Assembly: GCA_037444075.1 (NCBI GenBank)
Contig: JBBIND010000049.1
Coordinates: 1 to 33,399 of the forward strand
Source of the DNA: JBBIND01 sp037444075
GTDB taxonomy: Bacteria > Acidobacteriota > Terriglobia > Bryobacterales > Bryobacteraceae
Reading direction: 5' to 3'
Length of the DNA stretch: 33,399 nucleotides
Below, piece after piece: positions 7,853 to 16,211 of the stretch. Within the stretch, counting starts at the first letter, position 1, and every line of letters starts with the position of its first letter. A model generated the notes under the pieces. That model worked only from the letters and a program-made list of their open reading frames with translations. It was not told where the DNA came from and ran no database searches. The translations under genes and the position numbers were made by a program.

Positions 7853-10084
7853 TTACCGGAGACGATACAGCCTGGCGCCGGACTCCACACCGATTTCGAC
7901 CAACCCCCACTCATCCGCACGCTGACGAAGCATGGCGTCCAGGGGGTTCTTCTGGAAGATGAACAGGTGCGTGATGCCGAGCCGTTTCAAATGCTCCACG
8001 GCGGCTCGGCCCAACCCGGGTGGAGGAGGTTGCAGCGAGCGCGGGGAGGCTTCCTGGACCGTCTCCCAACGGCCTTCAGCATCTTCGAGTTCCAATCGGA
8101 GCCGCAGGCCGGGCTGGTCCGCTGAACATTCTACGACGATGGCATCGGCTGCTTGCGGTGTGCCGAAATCGGCCTCCATCCACATCCCCGGCGAGGCAGG
8201 CTGCCAGCTTCGCCAGCGTGTCACAGGATTTTCGTCGAAAGCCATTTCGACGTCCCAGGGGTTGGGGCTGGCCCGAAGGCGCCAGCCGGGCTTGCGGACT
8301 ATGATGCCGCCCGCGTGGAAAACACGCAGTTGATGGACGCTCCACGAATCGTGGCTGGAGCCGGCTTGTACCAGCCGAAAGCGTTTTAGCGGTTTTGAGG
8401 GAAACGAAAAGTGAATGCGCTGCACTGGTCCGAATTCGTCATAGAGGGCCACCTTGAGAACGTCATCGGCAACCGAGTTGAACGCTCCCTGGTAAGGCAC
8501 CAGGACGTTTCTGGCCGTGTAGGCGATGGACACGTCATCATAGGCCAGCACGGCGCCGTTCGCAGGCACGCGTTCCTCAATCAGGCGGGCGTGACTGTAG
8601 GCGGGCATGGTCCGGCGCAGGAAGCGGTCCTCCGGCTCAATGCGCATGGCGGCTTGGACCGGCATGGAATTCACGATGAAGTTGAGTGGTGGGAAATAGC
8701 TCTTGAGTGTGGTCGGCCAACTTGCCCAGGCGTGGACCAGGACGAGGATGGGGACCACCCACCGCACGCCGCTCAGAGCGGAAGCCAAGGCCAGAGAGGC
8801 AAACGGCAGCGCCGGGAGCAGGAAGCGGCAGCCGATGTTGGCGGCGAAAGGCAGCCCGAACAGCAAGCCGGCCAGCAGCCAGCGGCGTCCGGCAGGAGAG
8901 CGTAACGCTACGAGCCCGATGGGGCAGAGGACAAACAGCGGACCCAGAATCCCTCCCAGTTCTCCGGTGGCCAGGAGTGCGCGGGGGATCTCCCAGGCGG
9001 AGTCCAGTCCGTAGGTCCGAAAGTCGCGCATGCGCGAAGATAAGATGAGTTCGAAGGACCGGTGTACGTGCGGGTTGGGAAATACCGCGTTGAAGAACGG
9101 CGAAACCGGGTTGCCTATCCAGTACCAATTCCGGATGAGCCATGGCCCTACGGAACACGCTGCAGAAACGCAGGCGGCCAACACCTCCGGCCATGGCCTG
9201 CGGACGTGCCTGTATTTCTTCCAGAACATGTAGACCGGCACATAGAGGAGCGCCATGAAGGCCGTGTACTTGATGGCAAACGCGAAGCCTGCCAGCAGCC
9301 CTGCCAGGACGGCCAACCCTCGGGATTCGCCAGAATCCGGCGCGGCGGCAGCCCACATCTCGAGCGCGTAGAACACGAGGAACAGCACGCACGCCAGCGC
9401 GACGTCGTTGTAGGCGCTGGTTCCGTCCATCCCCGCTACGGGCGCCAGGAAAAAAAACAGGGCGGCCGCTGCCCCAACACCCGGCAACCCAAAGCGCCGG
9501 CCATAGAGCACCAGAGCCAACGGCAGAGCAACCAGAAAGGCGAAATGCACCAGCGAGGCAGCCGAATGCCCGCCGAAGGCGAAGGCGAAGAGGAACAGCA
9601 TCTCCACGCCCGCCGGGAGGTGGGAGAAGATGTTGGTGGCAAGCGGTTGGAGTCCGCCCTCGCGGAGGTAATGCGCCACGAGCCCGAGATGGTAAGTGCT
9701 TCCGTCGGGGCTGTTTTCCGGCGCCATGGCGTTGACGAAATAAAGGACGAAGTAGGGCACGAAGATCAGCAGGAAAAGCCGCCGCCACATCAACTCGAGA
9801 GCGGGCAACGCCACACCCTGCCCCGCACGCAGCCTGGGATGCAGAACCGCAGCAATCGGCAAAGCCCCCAGCGCCAGAAAGACGGCGGGGCTCGCCAACC
9901 CCGTCAGGCAGACCAGGAACACCATCAGGCTCAGCAACGCGCCCCCGCCGGCGAGAGAAAAAACGAGCGTTTCACCGCTGGCAAGACGGGCATTCAGGCG
10001 GCGCAGGAGCAGGCTGCCGAGCGCCCAGCACGTCAAGAGCGTGAAAGCTGCACCGAAGAGTACGGACACCGCCGGAGGGATCAT
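7853..10084 (-). CDS. GT-C type glycosyltransferase-like membrane protein with F5/8-type C-terminal domain
   Basis: A 743-aa protein. The N-terminal 480 or so residues form about ten to twelve hydrophobic helices. A first large loop carries ENSPDGSTYHLGLVAHYLREGG (residues 123-144), placed like the catalytic Asp loop of GT-C lipid-linked sugar transferases (ArnT/PMT/GT39 relatives). After the membrane part comes a soluble region. Residues about 590-680 look like a discoidin/F5/8 type C fold (SPNPWDVEMAFDENPVTRW, then WMEADFG). The final 60 residues contain LKRLGITHLFIFQKNPLD and resemble C-terminal segments of related transferases. The donor and acceptor are unknown. It stands alone on the minus strand, 97 nt downstream of the FAD oxidoreductase stop. 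Confidence 0.7.
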   Translation of the reverse strand: MIPPAVSVLFGAAFTLLTCWALGSLLLRRLNARLASGETLVFSLAGGGALLSLMVFLVCLTGLASPAVFLALGALPIAAVLHPRLRAGQGVALPALELMWRRLFLLIFVPYFVLYFVNAMAPENSPDGSTYHLGLVAHYLREGGLQPLATNIFSHLPAGVEMLFLFAFAFGGHSAASLVHFAFLVALPLALVLYGRRFGLPGVGAAAALFFFLAPVAGMDGTSAYNDVALACVLFLVFYALEMWAAAAPDSGESRGLAVLAGLLAGFAFAIKYTAFMALLYVPVYMFWKKYRHVRRPWPEVLAACVSAACSVGPWLIRNWYWIGNPVSPFFNAVFPNPHVHRSFELILSSRMRDFRTYGLDSAWEIPRALLATGELGGILGPLFVLCPIGLVALRSPAGRRWLLAGLLFGLPFAANIGCRFLLPALPFASLALASALSGVRWVVPILVLVHAWASWPTTLKSYFPPLNFIVNSMPVQAAMRIEPEDRFLRRTMPAYSHARLIEERVPANGAVLAYDDVSIAYTARNVLVPYQGAFNSVADDVLKVALYDEFGPVQRIHFSFPSKPLKRFRLVQAGSSHDSWSVHQLRVFHAGGIIVRKPGWRLRASPNPWDVEMAFDENPVTRWRSWQPASPGMWMEADFGTPQAADAIVVECSADQPGLRLRLELEDAEGRWETVQEASPRSLQPPPPGLGRAAVEHLKRLGITHLFIFQKNPLDAMLRQRADEWGLVEIGVESGARLYRLR

Positions 10085-10140
10085 ACGATGTCGTCAGCCG
10101 GCCTCATGGCAAAATGGCGCGGGGGCGAAGCAGAAGGCGC

Positions 10141-10156
10141 CGCTGGGATACCAGCG
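10141..10156 (-). terminator. Possible terminator hairpin without T-run
   Basis: A perfect CGCTGG/CCAGCG inverted repeat with the 4-nt loop GATA, 25 nt beyond the FAD oxidoreductase stop (minus strand) and 57 nt before the glycosyltransferase start. No T-run follows on the minus strand, so termination is only a possibility. Confidence 0.3.
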
Positions 10157-10181
10157 CCTTCCGAAATGGGCACGCACTTCG

Positions 10182-11873
10182 TCAACGCGGGCTCAGCCGT
10201 GGCCAGGCCAGCTCAAAACCCTGGGCTGTGAGCTTGGCCTGGAAATCCCGCAGCTCCTTTCCCGTGTTGCGGATGGCGCGTGGCGTCCGCTTACTCTGCA
10301 CAGCGTGCGCCGCCAGCGCGCCGGCGGCTTCTCCGATGTTCCACTCGACGGGATGCAGCCGGTAACAGCCGTTGGTGATGTGCGTGACGCCCAGGTTCTT
10401 CGCCGCGGGGATCAGGTTCTCGACTCTCTTCGGGATAAGCGACCCCAGAGGGATCTGGAAAGGCAAGGAACTGACGTCGATGTAGTTATCGCCGCCCGAA
10501 CTTGGATGGAGGTCGATGCGGTAGCTGCCCACGCCCACCGAATCCGGGAACACCTCGGCGGTCAGTTCCTCGCGCTTCAGGCCGGTGAGTTTCATGCGCG
10601 CGTCCGTCCCTACGTGCTGCTCGAGCACCGTGAACTCGGCCTGAATGCGCCGCGATTCGCGTATGTACGGGTACTTGGCGAGCCCGTCCTCGGTCCCGGA
10701 CAGGTCGCCTCGCAGGCGCAATCCGGGCCAGCCTTGCTTGCCATCCGGGCGGGGCGCCTCGGTTTGCATCCAGTAAAGCAGGGACAGACTCAGTTGCCTG
10801 CCGCGGCGGAGGTGGGCAGCCGCCTCCGGTTCGCTGACCTCGTGCAGGTTACCCAGCCAGTAGTCGTTCTGCGGCCAGTTGATAAGCGATATGTCGCTCC
10901 TGTAGGAGCCTGGCGTGAAGTTCTTCTTGCTGGCGATGCGCCGGTAGAGCCACAGATTGAGCGGCGGGCCGGTGACGGTATCATCGCCTTCAGGATCAAA
11001 CATCACCGGGCGCGGCTTGAGCGTGATCGGGTCGCTCATGGACCAGGCAAGCAGTTTCCCGGGCCAGGGGGGACGCATGGCGGGAATGTAGTCCCGCCAG
11101 ATGTCGTATTCCGCAGGCTTGTCGATGGTGTGGTTCTCGCCGGGCAGGTGGTCAATGGCAAAACATACGGTGAAAGCCTGGTGATTGGCGGGTTGCGCCT
11201 GCTCGGGCGCGCTCGGTTCGCCCGTTTGCTTGCGCGACTCGAAACCGGTGACGTACTCAGTCTTGGTGAGCGGCAGCAAATCGCCCATTTCCGTGGCGTC
11301 AATGAAATAGGGCGCGTGGACGGTCCTCTCTGCACCGGACTCCAGACTCCGCACGGTAACGGCGCGCACTGTGTCACCGGCCACGTCGGCTCGCAGGGGC
11401 TTATGGCGAAGCAGCACGGTGAGTCGCCCGCCGCTCGTGTGCGGCGCGAGCATTGCCTCGAGGACCGCCAGCGAAACCGTTGGCTCGTGGGTAATCCTCG
11501 AGACGCGCCCGTCGCCGGGGTTGAGGTTCCAGCGGGCGCGCGCCGCTTCGGTCAGCGGGAAGTGGCGGCGGTAATAATCCCGGACGGCGTTGCGGTAGGC
11601 GCGGTAGAGTTGCGTGCAACCGAAATGCTCAATCCAGGGATGTTCGTCAGGCGGCACCAACTGCGAGGTGAGTTGCCCGCCCACCCAGTCCGTCTCCTCG
11701 GTCATGATGACGCTCAGGCCGTTGCGCAAAGCCGCCAAGGCAGCGGCGCAGCCTCCGGTGCCGCCTCCGATGACGGCTACGTCGCAGCGCAGCTCCCGCG
11801 CGCCATCGAGCCAAGCCGGCAGAGCGAACAAGGCTCCCGCGCCAGCCAGAAAGTCTCTTCGGTGCATGCTCAT
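10182..11873 (-). CDS. Tat-exported FAD-dependent oxidoreductase (FAD_oxidored type)
   Basis: A 563-aa protein. The N-terminus MSMHRRDFLAGAGALFALPAW is a twin-arginine signal (RRDFL), so a folded, cofactor-loaded enzyme is sent to the periplasm. The dinucleotide-binding motif VAVIGGGTGGCAAALAALRNG (about 33-53) is followed by MTEETDWVGGQLTS, the FAD-contacting block typical of PF12831-type proteins annotated as FAD-dependent oxidoreductases. Later blocks include FIDATEMGDLLPL and, near the end, LIPKRVENLIPAAKNLGVTHI and GCYRLHPVEWNIGEAAG, all usual for the family. The substrate is unknown. Many homologues lie in polysaccharide-utilisation regions, which fits the sulfatase and hydrolases nearby. 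It lies 96 nt downstream of the ROK kinase on the same strand. Confidence 0.85.
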   Translation of the reverse strand: MSMHRRDFLAGAGALFALPAWLDGARELRCDVAVIGGGTGGCAAALAALRNGLSVIMTEETDWVGGQLTSQLVPPDEHPWIEHFGCTQLYRAYRNAVRDYYRRHFPLTEAARARWNLNPGDGRVSRITHEPTVSLAVLEAMLAPHTSGGRLTVLLRHKPLRADVAGDTVRAVTVRSLESGAERTVHAPYFIDATEMGDLLPLTKTEYVTGFESRKQTGEPSAPEQAQPANHQAFTVCFAIDHLPGENHTIDKPAEYDIWRDYIPAMRPPWPGKLLAWSMSDPITLKPRPVMFDPEGDDTVTGPPLNLWLYRRIASKKNFTPGSYRSDISLINWPQNDYWLGNLHEVSEPEAAAHLRRGRQLSLSLLYWMQTEAPRPDGKQGWPGLRLRGDLSGTEDGLAKYPYIRESRRIQAEFTVLEQHVGTDARMKLTGLKREELTAEVFPDSVGVGSYRIDLHPSSGGDNYIDVSSLPFQIPLGSLIPKRVENLIPAAKNLGVTHITNGCYRLHPVEWNIGEAAGALAAHAVQSKRTPRAIRNTGKELRDFQAKLTAQGFELAWPRLSPR

Positions 11874-11969
11874 AGGACGCTCCCACGCCGATTCTACTGG
11901 GGCTGAACCGGCGGGGCAACAGGCCGCACGCCCTCGCCGGATGGGGAACTGCGCCCAGGCTCCCTGTGG

Positions 11970-12854
11970 TCAGACGCTCGCGGCTTCCGCCAACATCACA
12001 GCCGCCGCCCCGAGCACGCCCACATCACCGGCCAATTGCGCGGGCACGATAGGCGTCTCCGCGGCGAACTGGTTGATAGTGCGTCCGGGCGTCAGTTGGC
12101 GCAAGCGCGAAAACAGCGGCTCGCCAAGCTTGGTGAGCCCGCCGCCGATGACGATCATGTCAGGGTCAAGCAGGCTGATCACGCCCCCCAGCCATGCGGA
12201 GAGCATCAGGCTGACCTCGTCCAGCAGTTCCAGCGCGCCGGGCTCGCCCGCCGCCACCTGTTCGCTCCAGCGTTCCGGGACGATTCCGCGGCGCGCCAGC
12301 GCCGTGCCGGAGGCGAGCGCCTCGATGCAGCCGGGCACGCCGCAATTGCACACGCTCTGGCTGCGGTAATCGATGGTGAGATGGCCGCCCTCGCCCGCGC
12401 TGCCGGTGCGCCCGCGGTAGATCTTCCCGCCCAGGATGACGCCGGTGCCGATGCCGGTGCTCAGGGTGATGTAGAACACGCTCTCTTTTCCACGCGCGGC
12501 GCCGAACAATGTTTCCGCCAGCCCGGCTGCGTTGGCGTCGTTCTCGACGCGGCAAGGCAGCTTGAACTTGCTGGAAATAAGATCCGCCAGTGGGATGTTA
12601 TGCCAGCCGGGCAGGTTGGGCGGGTTGATCACGACGCCGGTTATCGGGTTCATCGGTCCCGGCGCGCAAACACCGATGGCCTCAACGTCCGGCGTGAGGT
12701 TGTCCGCGATGGCGCTGTAGATCTGGCCGATGGAAGCCTCATAGCCTCGCGAGGCGAGGGTTGGCGTCACGGCGGAAGAGAGCAACTCGGCGTGTTCATT
12801 CACCCGCCCGGTGGCGATCTTGGTGCCGCCTATGTCCACACCGAGGACGATCAT
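11970..12854 (-). CDS. ROK family sugar kinase (glucokinase-like)
   Basis: A 294-aa cytoplasmic kinase. Seen: the ATP-binding phosphate-1 motif GVDIGGTKIATG (5-16); ENDANAAGLAE with catalytic Asp106; LSTGIGTGVILGGKIYRG; EGGHLTIDY with His158; and the zinc site CNCGVPGCIEALASG with Cys169, Cys171 and Cys176, the ROK signature. No N-terminal helix-turn-helix is present, so this is a kinase and not a ROK repressor. The substrate is probably glucose or an N-acetylated hexosamine or mannosamine. The latter would suit the sialidase/lyase remnants 13 kb away, but that is inference. It is divergent from the kinase-like/nuclease fusion gene, with only 25 nt between starts. Confidence 0.92.
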   Translation of the reverse strand: MIVLGVDIGGTKIATGRVNEHAELLSSAVTPTLASRGYEASIGQIYSAIADNLTPDVEAIGVCAPGPMNPITGVVINPPNLPGWHNIPLADLISSKFKLPCRVENDANAAGLAETLFGAARGKESVFYITLSTGIGTGVILGGKIYRGRTGSAGEGGHLTIDYRSQSVCNCGVPGCIEALASGTALARRGIVPERWSEQVAAGEPGALELLDEVSLMLSAWLGGVISLLDPDMIVIGGGLTKLGEPLFSRLRQLTPGRTINQFAAETPIVPAQLAGDVGVLGAAAVMLAEAASV

Positions 12855-12879
12855 GCCCGTTACGATATCATGAGCCTAG

Positions 12880-13833
12880 ATGGCGGTCATCACTGTCTCC
12901 GGCGAGCCCGGCTGCCACCACGAAGAAGCCGGCCGGCTCGCAGCGCGGCGGTTGGGGTTCGAGTTTATCACTCCGACGGCGGTCCATTCCCTGATAGAGC
13001 GGGAATTCGGCGAGGAAAGCTCACTGCCGGCCAAGGCTTACCCGCGCCTGCTGCTGGCTATCCTGGCGCGGCTGGCCACGGAGCACCACCTGGTGGCGTG
13101 CGTACCCGGGGCGGAACTTCTCGTCGACGGTTTCCCCGGCAGGCTGAGAACCTGCCTGGTGGCGCCGGATTCCCGGCGCGTGGGCGCCCTCATGCTGGAC
13201 CGCCGCCTGGAACGCGCCGAGGCGCGCGCCCTGCTGCGGGAACTTGACCGCGAATACCGAGCGGAGCGCAAGAGCCGCTTTGGCCGCGCGTTGGCGCCCG
13301 CCAACCTCTTTGACCTGGTGGTCAACGACGAATGCTTCGACGCCGAACATGCCGCGGAGCTGATCGCAAAGTCCGCGGAATCCCTCGACTTGGCCGGGCA
13401 GGGCTTGTTGTCACGCAACGCCGAAACCCGGATACAGTTTCGCGTGCGGCTGCAATTGGCCCGTCACGGCGTGTCGCCGCCCGGCGAACTCCATTTGCCC
13501 CGCAAGCCGTTCACGCACTCCAGCGAGGAGATCTTCGCCCACCTGCTCGACTTCTACCGCATCGCCTGGGAGTATGAACCCCGCAGCTTTCCGGTGCAAT
13601 GGGACAAAGAAGGCAAGGTCTCCGAGGCGTTCACGCCGGATTTTTATCTGCCTGAGTTCGACCTTTACGTCGAACTCACTACCATGAAACAGGCCCACGT
13701 CACGCGGAAGAACCGCAAGGTCAAGTTGTTGAGAGAACTCTACCCGCACGTCAACATACAGGTGTTCTATTTGAAGGACTTTCAGAATCTTATTTTTAAA
13801 TATGGCCTGGCTGATCGCACTATAGGAGTATGA
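12880..13833 (+). CDS. Cytidylate kinase-like domain fused to a PD-(D/E)XK nuclease-like domain
   Basis: A 317-aa protein of two parts. Residues 1-170 resemble the cytidylate-kinase-like family: VITVSGEPGCHHEEAGRLAARRLGFEFI, then LDRRLERAEARALLRELDREYRAE (the CMP-kinase lid-type Asp/Arg helix) and NLFDLVVNDECFDAEHAAELI. The P-loop region reads GEPGCHHEE, with no Walker A GK(S/T). Residues 210-310 look like a small restriction-endonuclease fold: Glu216/217 in a helix, FTPDFYLPEFDLYVELTTMKQ with Asp254 and Glu265, then a basic RKNRK stretch. The usual Lys two residues after the second acid is Thr267. Catalysis by either half is therefore unproven. The stop overlaps the hpt start (ATGA), so the two are translationally coupled. 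I know of no assigned function. Confidence 0.7.
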   Translation: MAVITVSGEPGCHHEEAGRLAARRLGFEFITPTAVHSLIEREFGEESSLPAKAYPRLLLAILARLATEHHLVACVPGAELLVDGFPGRLRTCLVAPDSRRVGALMLDRRLERAEARALLRELDREYRAERKSRFGRALAPANLFDLVVNDECFDAEHAAELIAKSAESLDLAGQGLLSRNAETRIQFRVRLQLARHGVSPPGELHLPRKPFTHSSEEIFAHLLDFYRIAWEYEPRSFPVQWDKEGKVSEAFTPDFYLPEFDLYVELTTMKQAHVTRKNRKVKLLRELYPHVNIQVFYLKDFQNLIFKYGLADRTIGV

Positions 13834-14375
13834 GCAAGCCGCTCCCGCCGGGCATTGACCGGATTCTATATACCGAAGAGCAGGTTCGCGAACGTGTCCG
13901 GGAGGTTGCGGCGGAGATCTCCGAGCGTTACAACGGGCGCCAGTTGAAGCTCATCGGGGTGCTGAAAGGGTCCGTGTTCTTCCTCACGGCGCTCTCGCGT
14001 GAGATCCAGATTCCGCACAAGATCGACTTCCTGGCCATCTCGAGTTTCTCGCCCAACGCCGCTTCGCCGGGTGTGGTGCGCATCGCCAAGGACCTCGACG
14101 AAGGCATCGAGGGGGAAGACGTCCTGCTCGTCGAAGACATCGTGGATACGGGCTTTACGGCCCGTTATCTCTTGCGGACGCTGGCCAGCCGGGGCCCGAA
14201 CTCGCTCACCATCTGCACGCTGCTGGACCGCACCTCGCGGCGCATCGTTCAGGTTCCCGTGGACTTCCGCTGCTTTGAGATCCCGGACCGCTTCGTCATC
14301 GGCTGCGGTCTGGATTACAAGCAACTCTACCGCGACCTGCCCATGATCGCGGTGATGAATCCGGAGAAAACCTAA
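13830..14375 (+). CDS. hpt: Hypoxanthine phosphoribosyltransferase
   Basis: A 181-aa purine-salvage enzyme that converts hypoxanthine (and often guanine) plus PRPP to IMP (GMP) and pyrophosphate. Seen: LIGVLKGSVFFL with the pyrophosphate-contacting LKGS (45-48); the PRPP loop VLLVEDIVDTGFTARYL with the EDIVDTG core; the base-binding Phe/Asp region near RFVIGCGLDYKQLYRDLP; and the normal family length. The start ATG lies inside the upstream stop (ATGA), so translation depends on the kinase/nuclease fusion gene. The stop codon overlaps the convergent sulfatase stop by 3 nt of shared sequence (14372-14375). Confidence 0.96.
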   Translation: MSKPLPPGIDRILYTEEQVRERVREVAAEISERYNGRQLKLIGVLKGSVFFLTALSREIQIPHKIDFLAISSFSPNAASPGVVRIAKDLDEGIEGEDVLLVEDIVDTGFTARYLLRTLASRGPNSLTICTLLDRTSRRIVQVPVDFRCFEIPDRFVIGCGLDYKQLYRDLPMIAVMNPEKT

Positions 14376-16171
14376 CCGGCGAAGTCCCACTCCTTGACGG
14401 GTTGCTGGTCTTGCCTCTGAAGGCGTATCCAGTCGAACTCGAGCGCGCCCTCGGCAGCGCCGATTTCAAACGCCAGCAATGCGAGATGGCCTTCCACCGT
14501 GATGGGCACCGTGTACTCTCGCCACGTGCCGTCGGCCACGAAGTCCAACGAGGCGCGGTACTTCGGGCTGTTCACGAGCGTGACGGCGCCCCAGCGCACG
14601 GCTTGCAACTTCACCGCCGTGCTCCGCGCGCGGAATCGCAGCGTCAGGTCACCGCCCGGGCAAACAAAGCCCCGCCGTATCGTGTTCTGGTTGCCGGAGC
14701 ATTCGACGCGCATCAACCCGTCACTTCTGGTTAAGAGGCAATTGCCTTGCGTGGTCCAACCGTCCACCTGGGCGCGGTACTTGTACTCGGCGGGTATGGG
14801 AATTTCCGGCTTCTCACCCATGTCGCCCGTTTTCTTGATCCATTCATCCAGCCGGGAACGCAGTTCGGCGAGCGGGCGCGCGTGCGCGGCGGAGCCAGCC
14901 AGGTTGGTCACCTCGTGCGGATCGGCCTGCAAATCGTAAAGTTCCTCGGCCGGGCGGGTCGGCGCCATGAACTGCGCGGGAGGTCCGCTGAGCTTGCCTT
15001 CCGCCTGAAGCTGACGCATCACCGTGAGCGTCGGGTAGGAGGTGTCCTTGTACACGTTGGGCTGGGTGTAAGGCCGGTCCGGATAGTAGTTGCGAATGTA
15101 CTTGTACCGCGCTGTGCGGACACACCGTATCCGGTCCACGGTCTCATCGCACCGGTCGCGGGCGGCCACGATGAAGTCGCGCTTCCGCGCGCCTGGCCCC
15201 AAAAAGATTTGCCCCTGCATGTGCGCCGGAGGCTTGATCCCCGCCAACTGAAGCGTGGTTACGGTGAGGTCGATGGCGCTGACGAAGTCATCGCGCACGG
15301 AGCCCGGATTCACGCCCGCCAACCGGTATTTCTCCGGCACGCGCACGATCAACGGAATACGAATCCCGGCTTCATAGAGAAACTGCTTGCCGCGCGGCAT
15401 GGGCTGGCCATGGTCGCCGAAGAAGAAGATGATGGTTTCCTCGAGCAGGTTCTCCGAGCGGAGACGGTCCAGCACCTTGCCTACTTTCACGTCAAGGTGC
15501 TGCGCCGTGTCCAGGTACATCGCCCAGTCCTCCCGCACGGCGGGGTGGTCGGGATAGCAGGGCGGCAAAGTCACTTTGGCCGGGTCCACGGGGTTTTCCG
15601 GGAAGCGGCGGAAGGCCCGATGCGTTTCAGGGAAGTTGACCTGGGCGTAGAACGGCTGGCCGGAGGCACGCTGGTTCCAGTCCGTTCCGTCGTAGGGCTT
15701 ATCAACGTTGAAGTTGAAATCGGTCTTGCCGGCGCCCTTCAAGCCCGGCGCGGCTGTCAGAACATTCGACGTGTGGTAGCCCGCCTGCCGCAAGTAGTGC
15801 GTGAAGAGGGGGATGTTCTCCGGCAGGCGATACCCGTCATCGCGGTGACTGCGATGATGATGCGCATTGATGCTGGTCTGGTACATGCCCGTGGCGATGG
15901 CTGACCGGCTCGCTGAACACACCGGACCCGTCACGTAGGCGTGGGTGAACCGTACCCCCTCCGACGCCAGCCTGTCCAGGTGCGGCGTCCGTATCAGCGG
16001 GGCGCCGTAGCAAGCCAGATCCGGGCTGAAGTCCTCCGCGATGATCCACAGGATGTTCGGCCTGGGACGCTCGCTCCCAAAACCCGGCACGGAGAACGCG
16101 GCGGCGGCGCCGGTTCCGGCTATGAAGTCGCGGCGGCTGAATCCCGAAGTCGTCGAGGGCGTCTTGCGCAT
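14372..16171 (-). CDS. Tat-exported type I sulfatase with C-terminal beta-sandwich domain
   Basis: A 599-aa protein with a twin-arginine signal (SRRDFIAGTGAAAAFS). The sulfatase domain starts at RPNILWIIAEDFSPDLACYG, where Glu45/Asp46 bind metal. The modification site is PVCSASRSAIATG: Cys85 would become formylglycine, with Ala where Pro is usual (CSASR for CxPSR). IIFFFGDHGQPMPRGKQFLYEAG gives the second metal pair Asp253/His254 and the conserved Lys262. SINAHHHRSHR is seen in many sulfatases of this group. The last 130 or so residues, from about VDGWTTQGNCLLTRSD, form a beta-rich domain like a carbohydrate-binding module. The substrate is a sulfated glycan of unknown type. The anaerobic or FGE-type maturase is not in this window. 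Confidence 0.92.
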   Translation of the reverse strand: MRKTPSTTSGFSRRDFIAGTGAAAAFSVPGFGSERPRPNILWIIAEDFSPDLACYGAPLIRTPHLDRLASEGVRFTHAYVTGPVCSASRSAIATGMYQTSINAHHHRSHRDDGYRLPENIPLFTHYLRQAGYHTSNVLTAAPGLKGAGKTDFNFNVDKPYDGTDWNQRASGQPFYAQVNFPETHRAFRRFPENPVDPAKVTLPPCYPDHPAVREDWAMYLDTAQHLDVKVGKVLDRLRSENLLEETIIFFFGDHGQPMPRGKQFLYEAGIRIPLIVRVPEKYRLAGVNPGSVRDDFVSAIDLTVTTLQLAGIKPPAHMQGQIFLGPGARKRDFIVAARDRCDETVDRIRCVRTARYKYIRNYYPDRPYTQPNVYKDTSYPTLTVMRQLQAEGKLSGPPAQFMAPTRPAEELYDLQADPHEVTNLAGSAAHARPLAELRSRLDEWIKKTGDMGEKPEIPIPAEYKYRAQVDGWTTQGNCLLTRSDGLMRVECSGNQNTIRRGFVCPGGDLTLRFRARSTAVKLQAVRWGAVTLVNSPKYRASLDFVADGTWREYTVPITVEGHLALLAFEIGAAEGALEFDWIRLQRQDQQPVKEWDFAG

Positions 16172-16180
16172 ATTTGAAAC

Positions 16181-16186
16181 TATAAT
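16181..16186 (+). promoter_or_regulatory. Candidate -10 box (TATAAT) for the M20 peptidase gene
   Basis: A perfect TATAAT lies in the 40-nt gap between the divergent sulfatase and peptidase starts. The start ATG at 16212 is preceded by AGGAG at 16199-16203. No convincing -35 hexamer lies 16-18 nt upstream, where the sulfatase coding sequence begins. Confidence 0.4.
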
Positions 16187-16211
16187 GGTTTATTCGTCAG
16201 GAGACCACCCT

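Noticed and set aside
9062..10231. Plus-strand open frame of 389 codons over the glycosyltransferase
   Set aside because: Antisense to a membrane protein with a clear hydrophobic pattern; low-complexity Gln/Glu/Arg product.
10041..11906. Plus-strand open frame of 621 codons over the FAD oxidoreductase
   Set aside because: It is antisense to a clear enzyme with signal, dinucleotide motif and family blocks. Its product is rich in Arg, His and Gln, typical of shadow frames in high-GC DNA.
14747..15904. Plus-strand open frame of 385 codons over the sulfatase
   Set aside because: Antisense to a sulfatase with visible active-site motifs.
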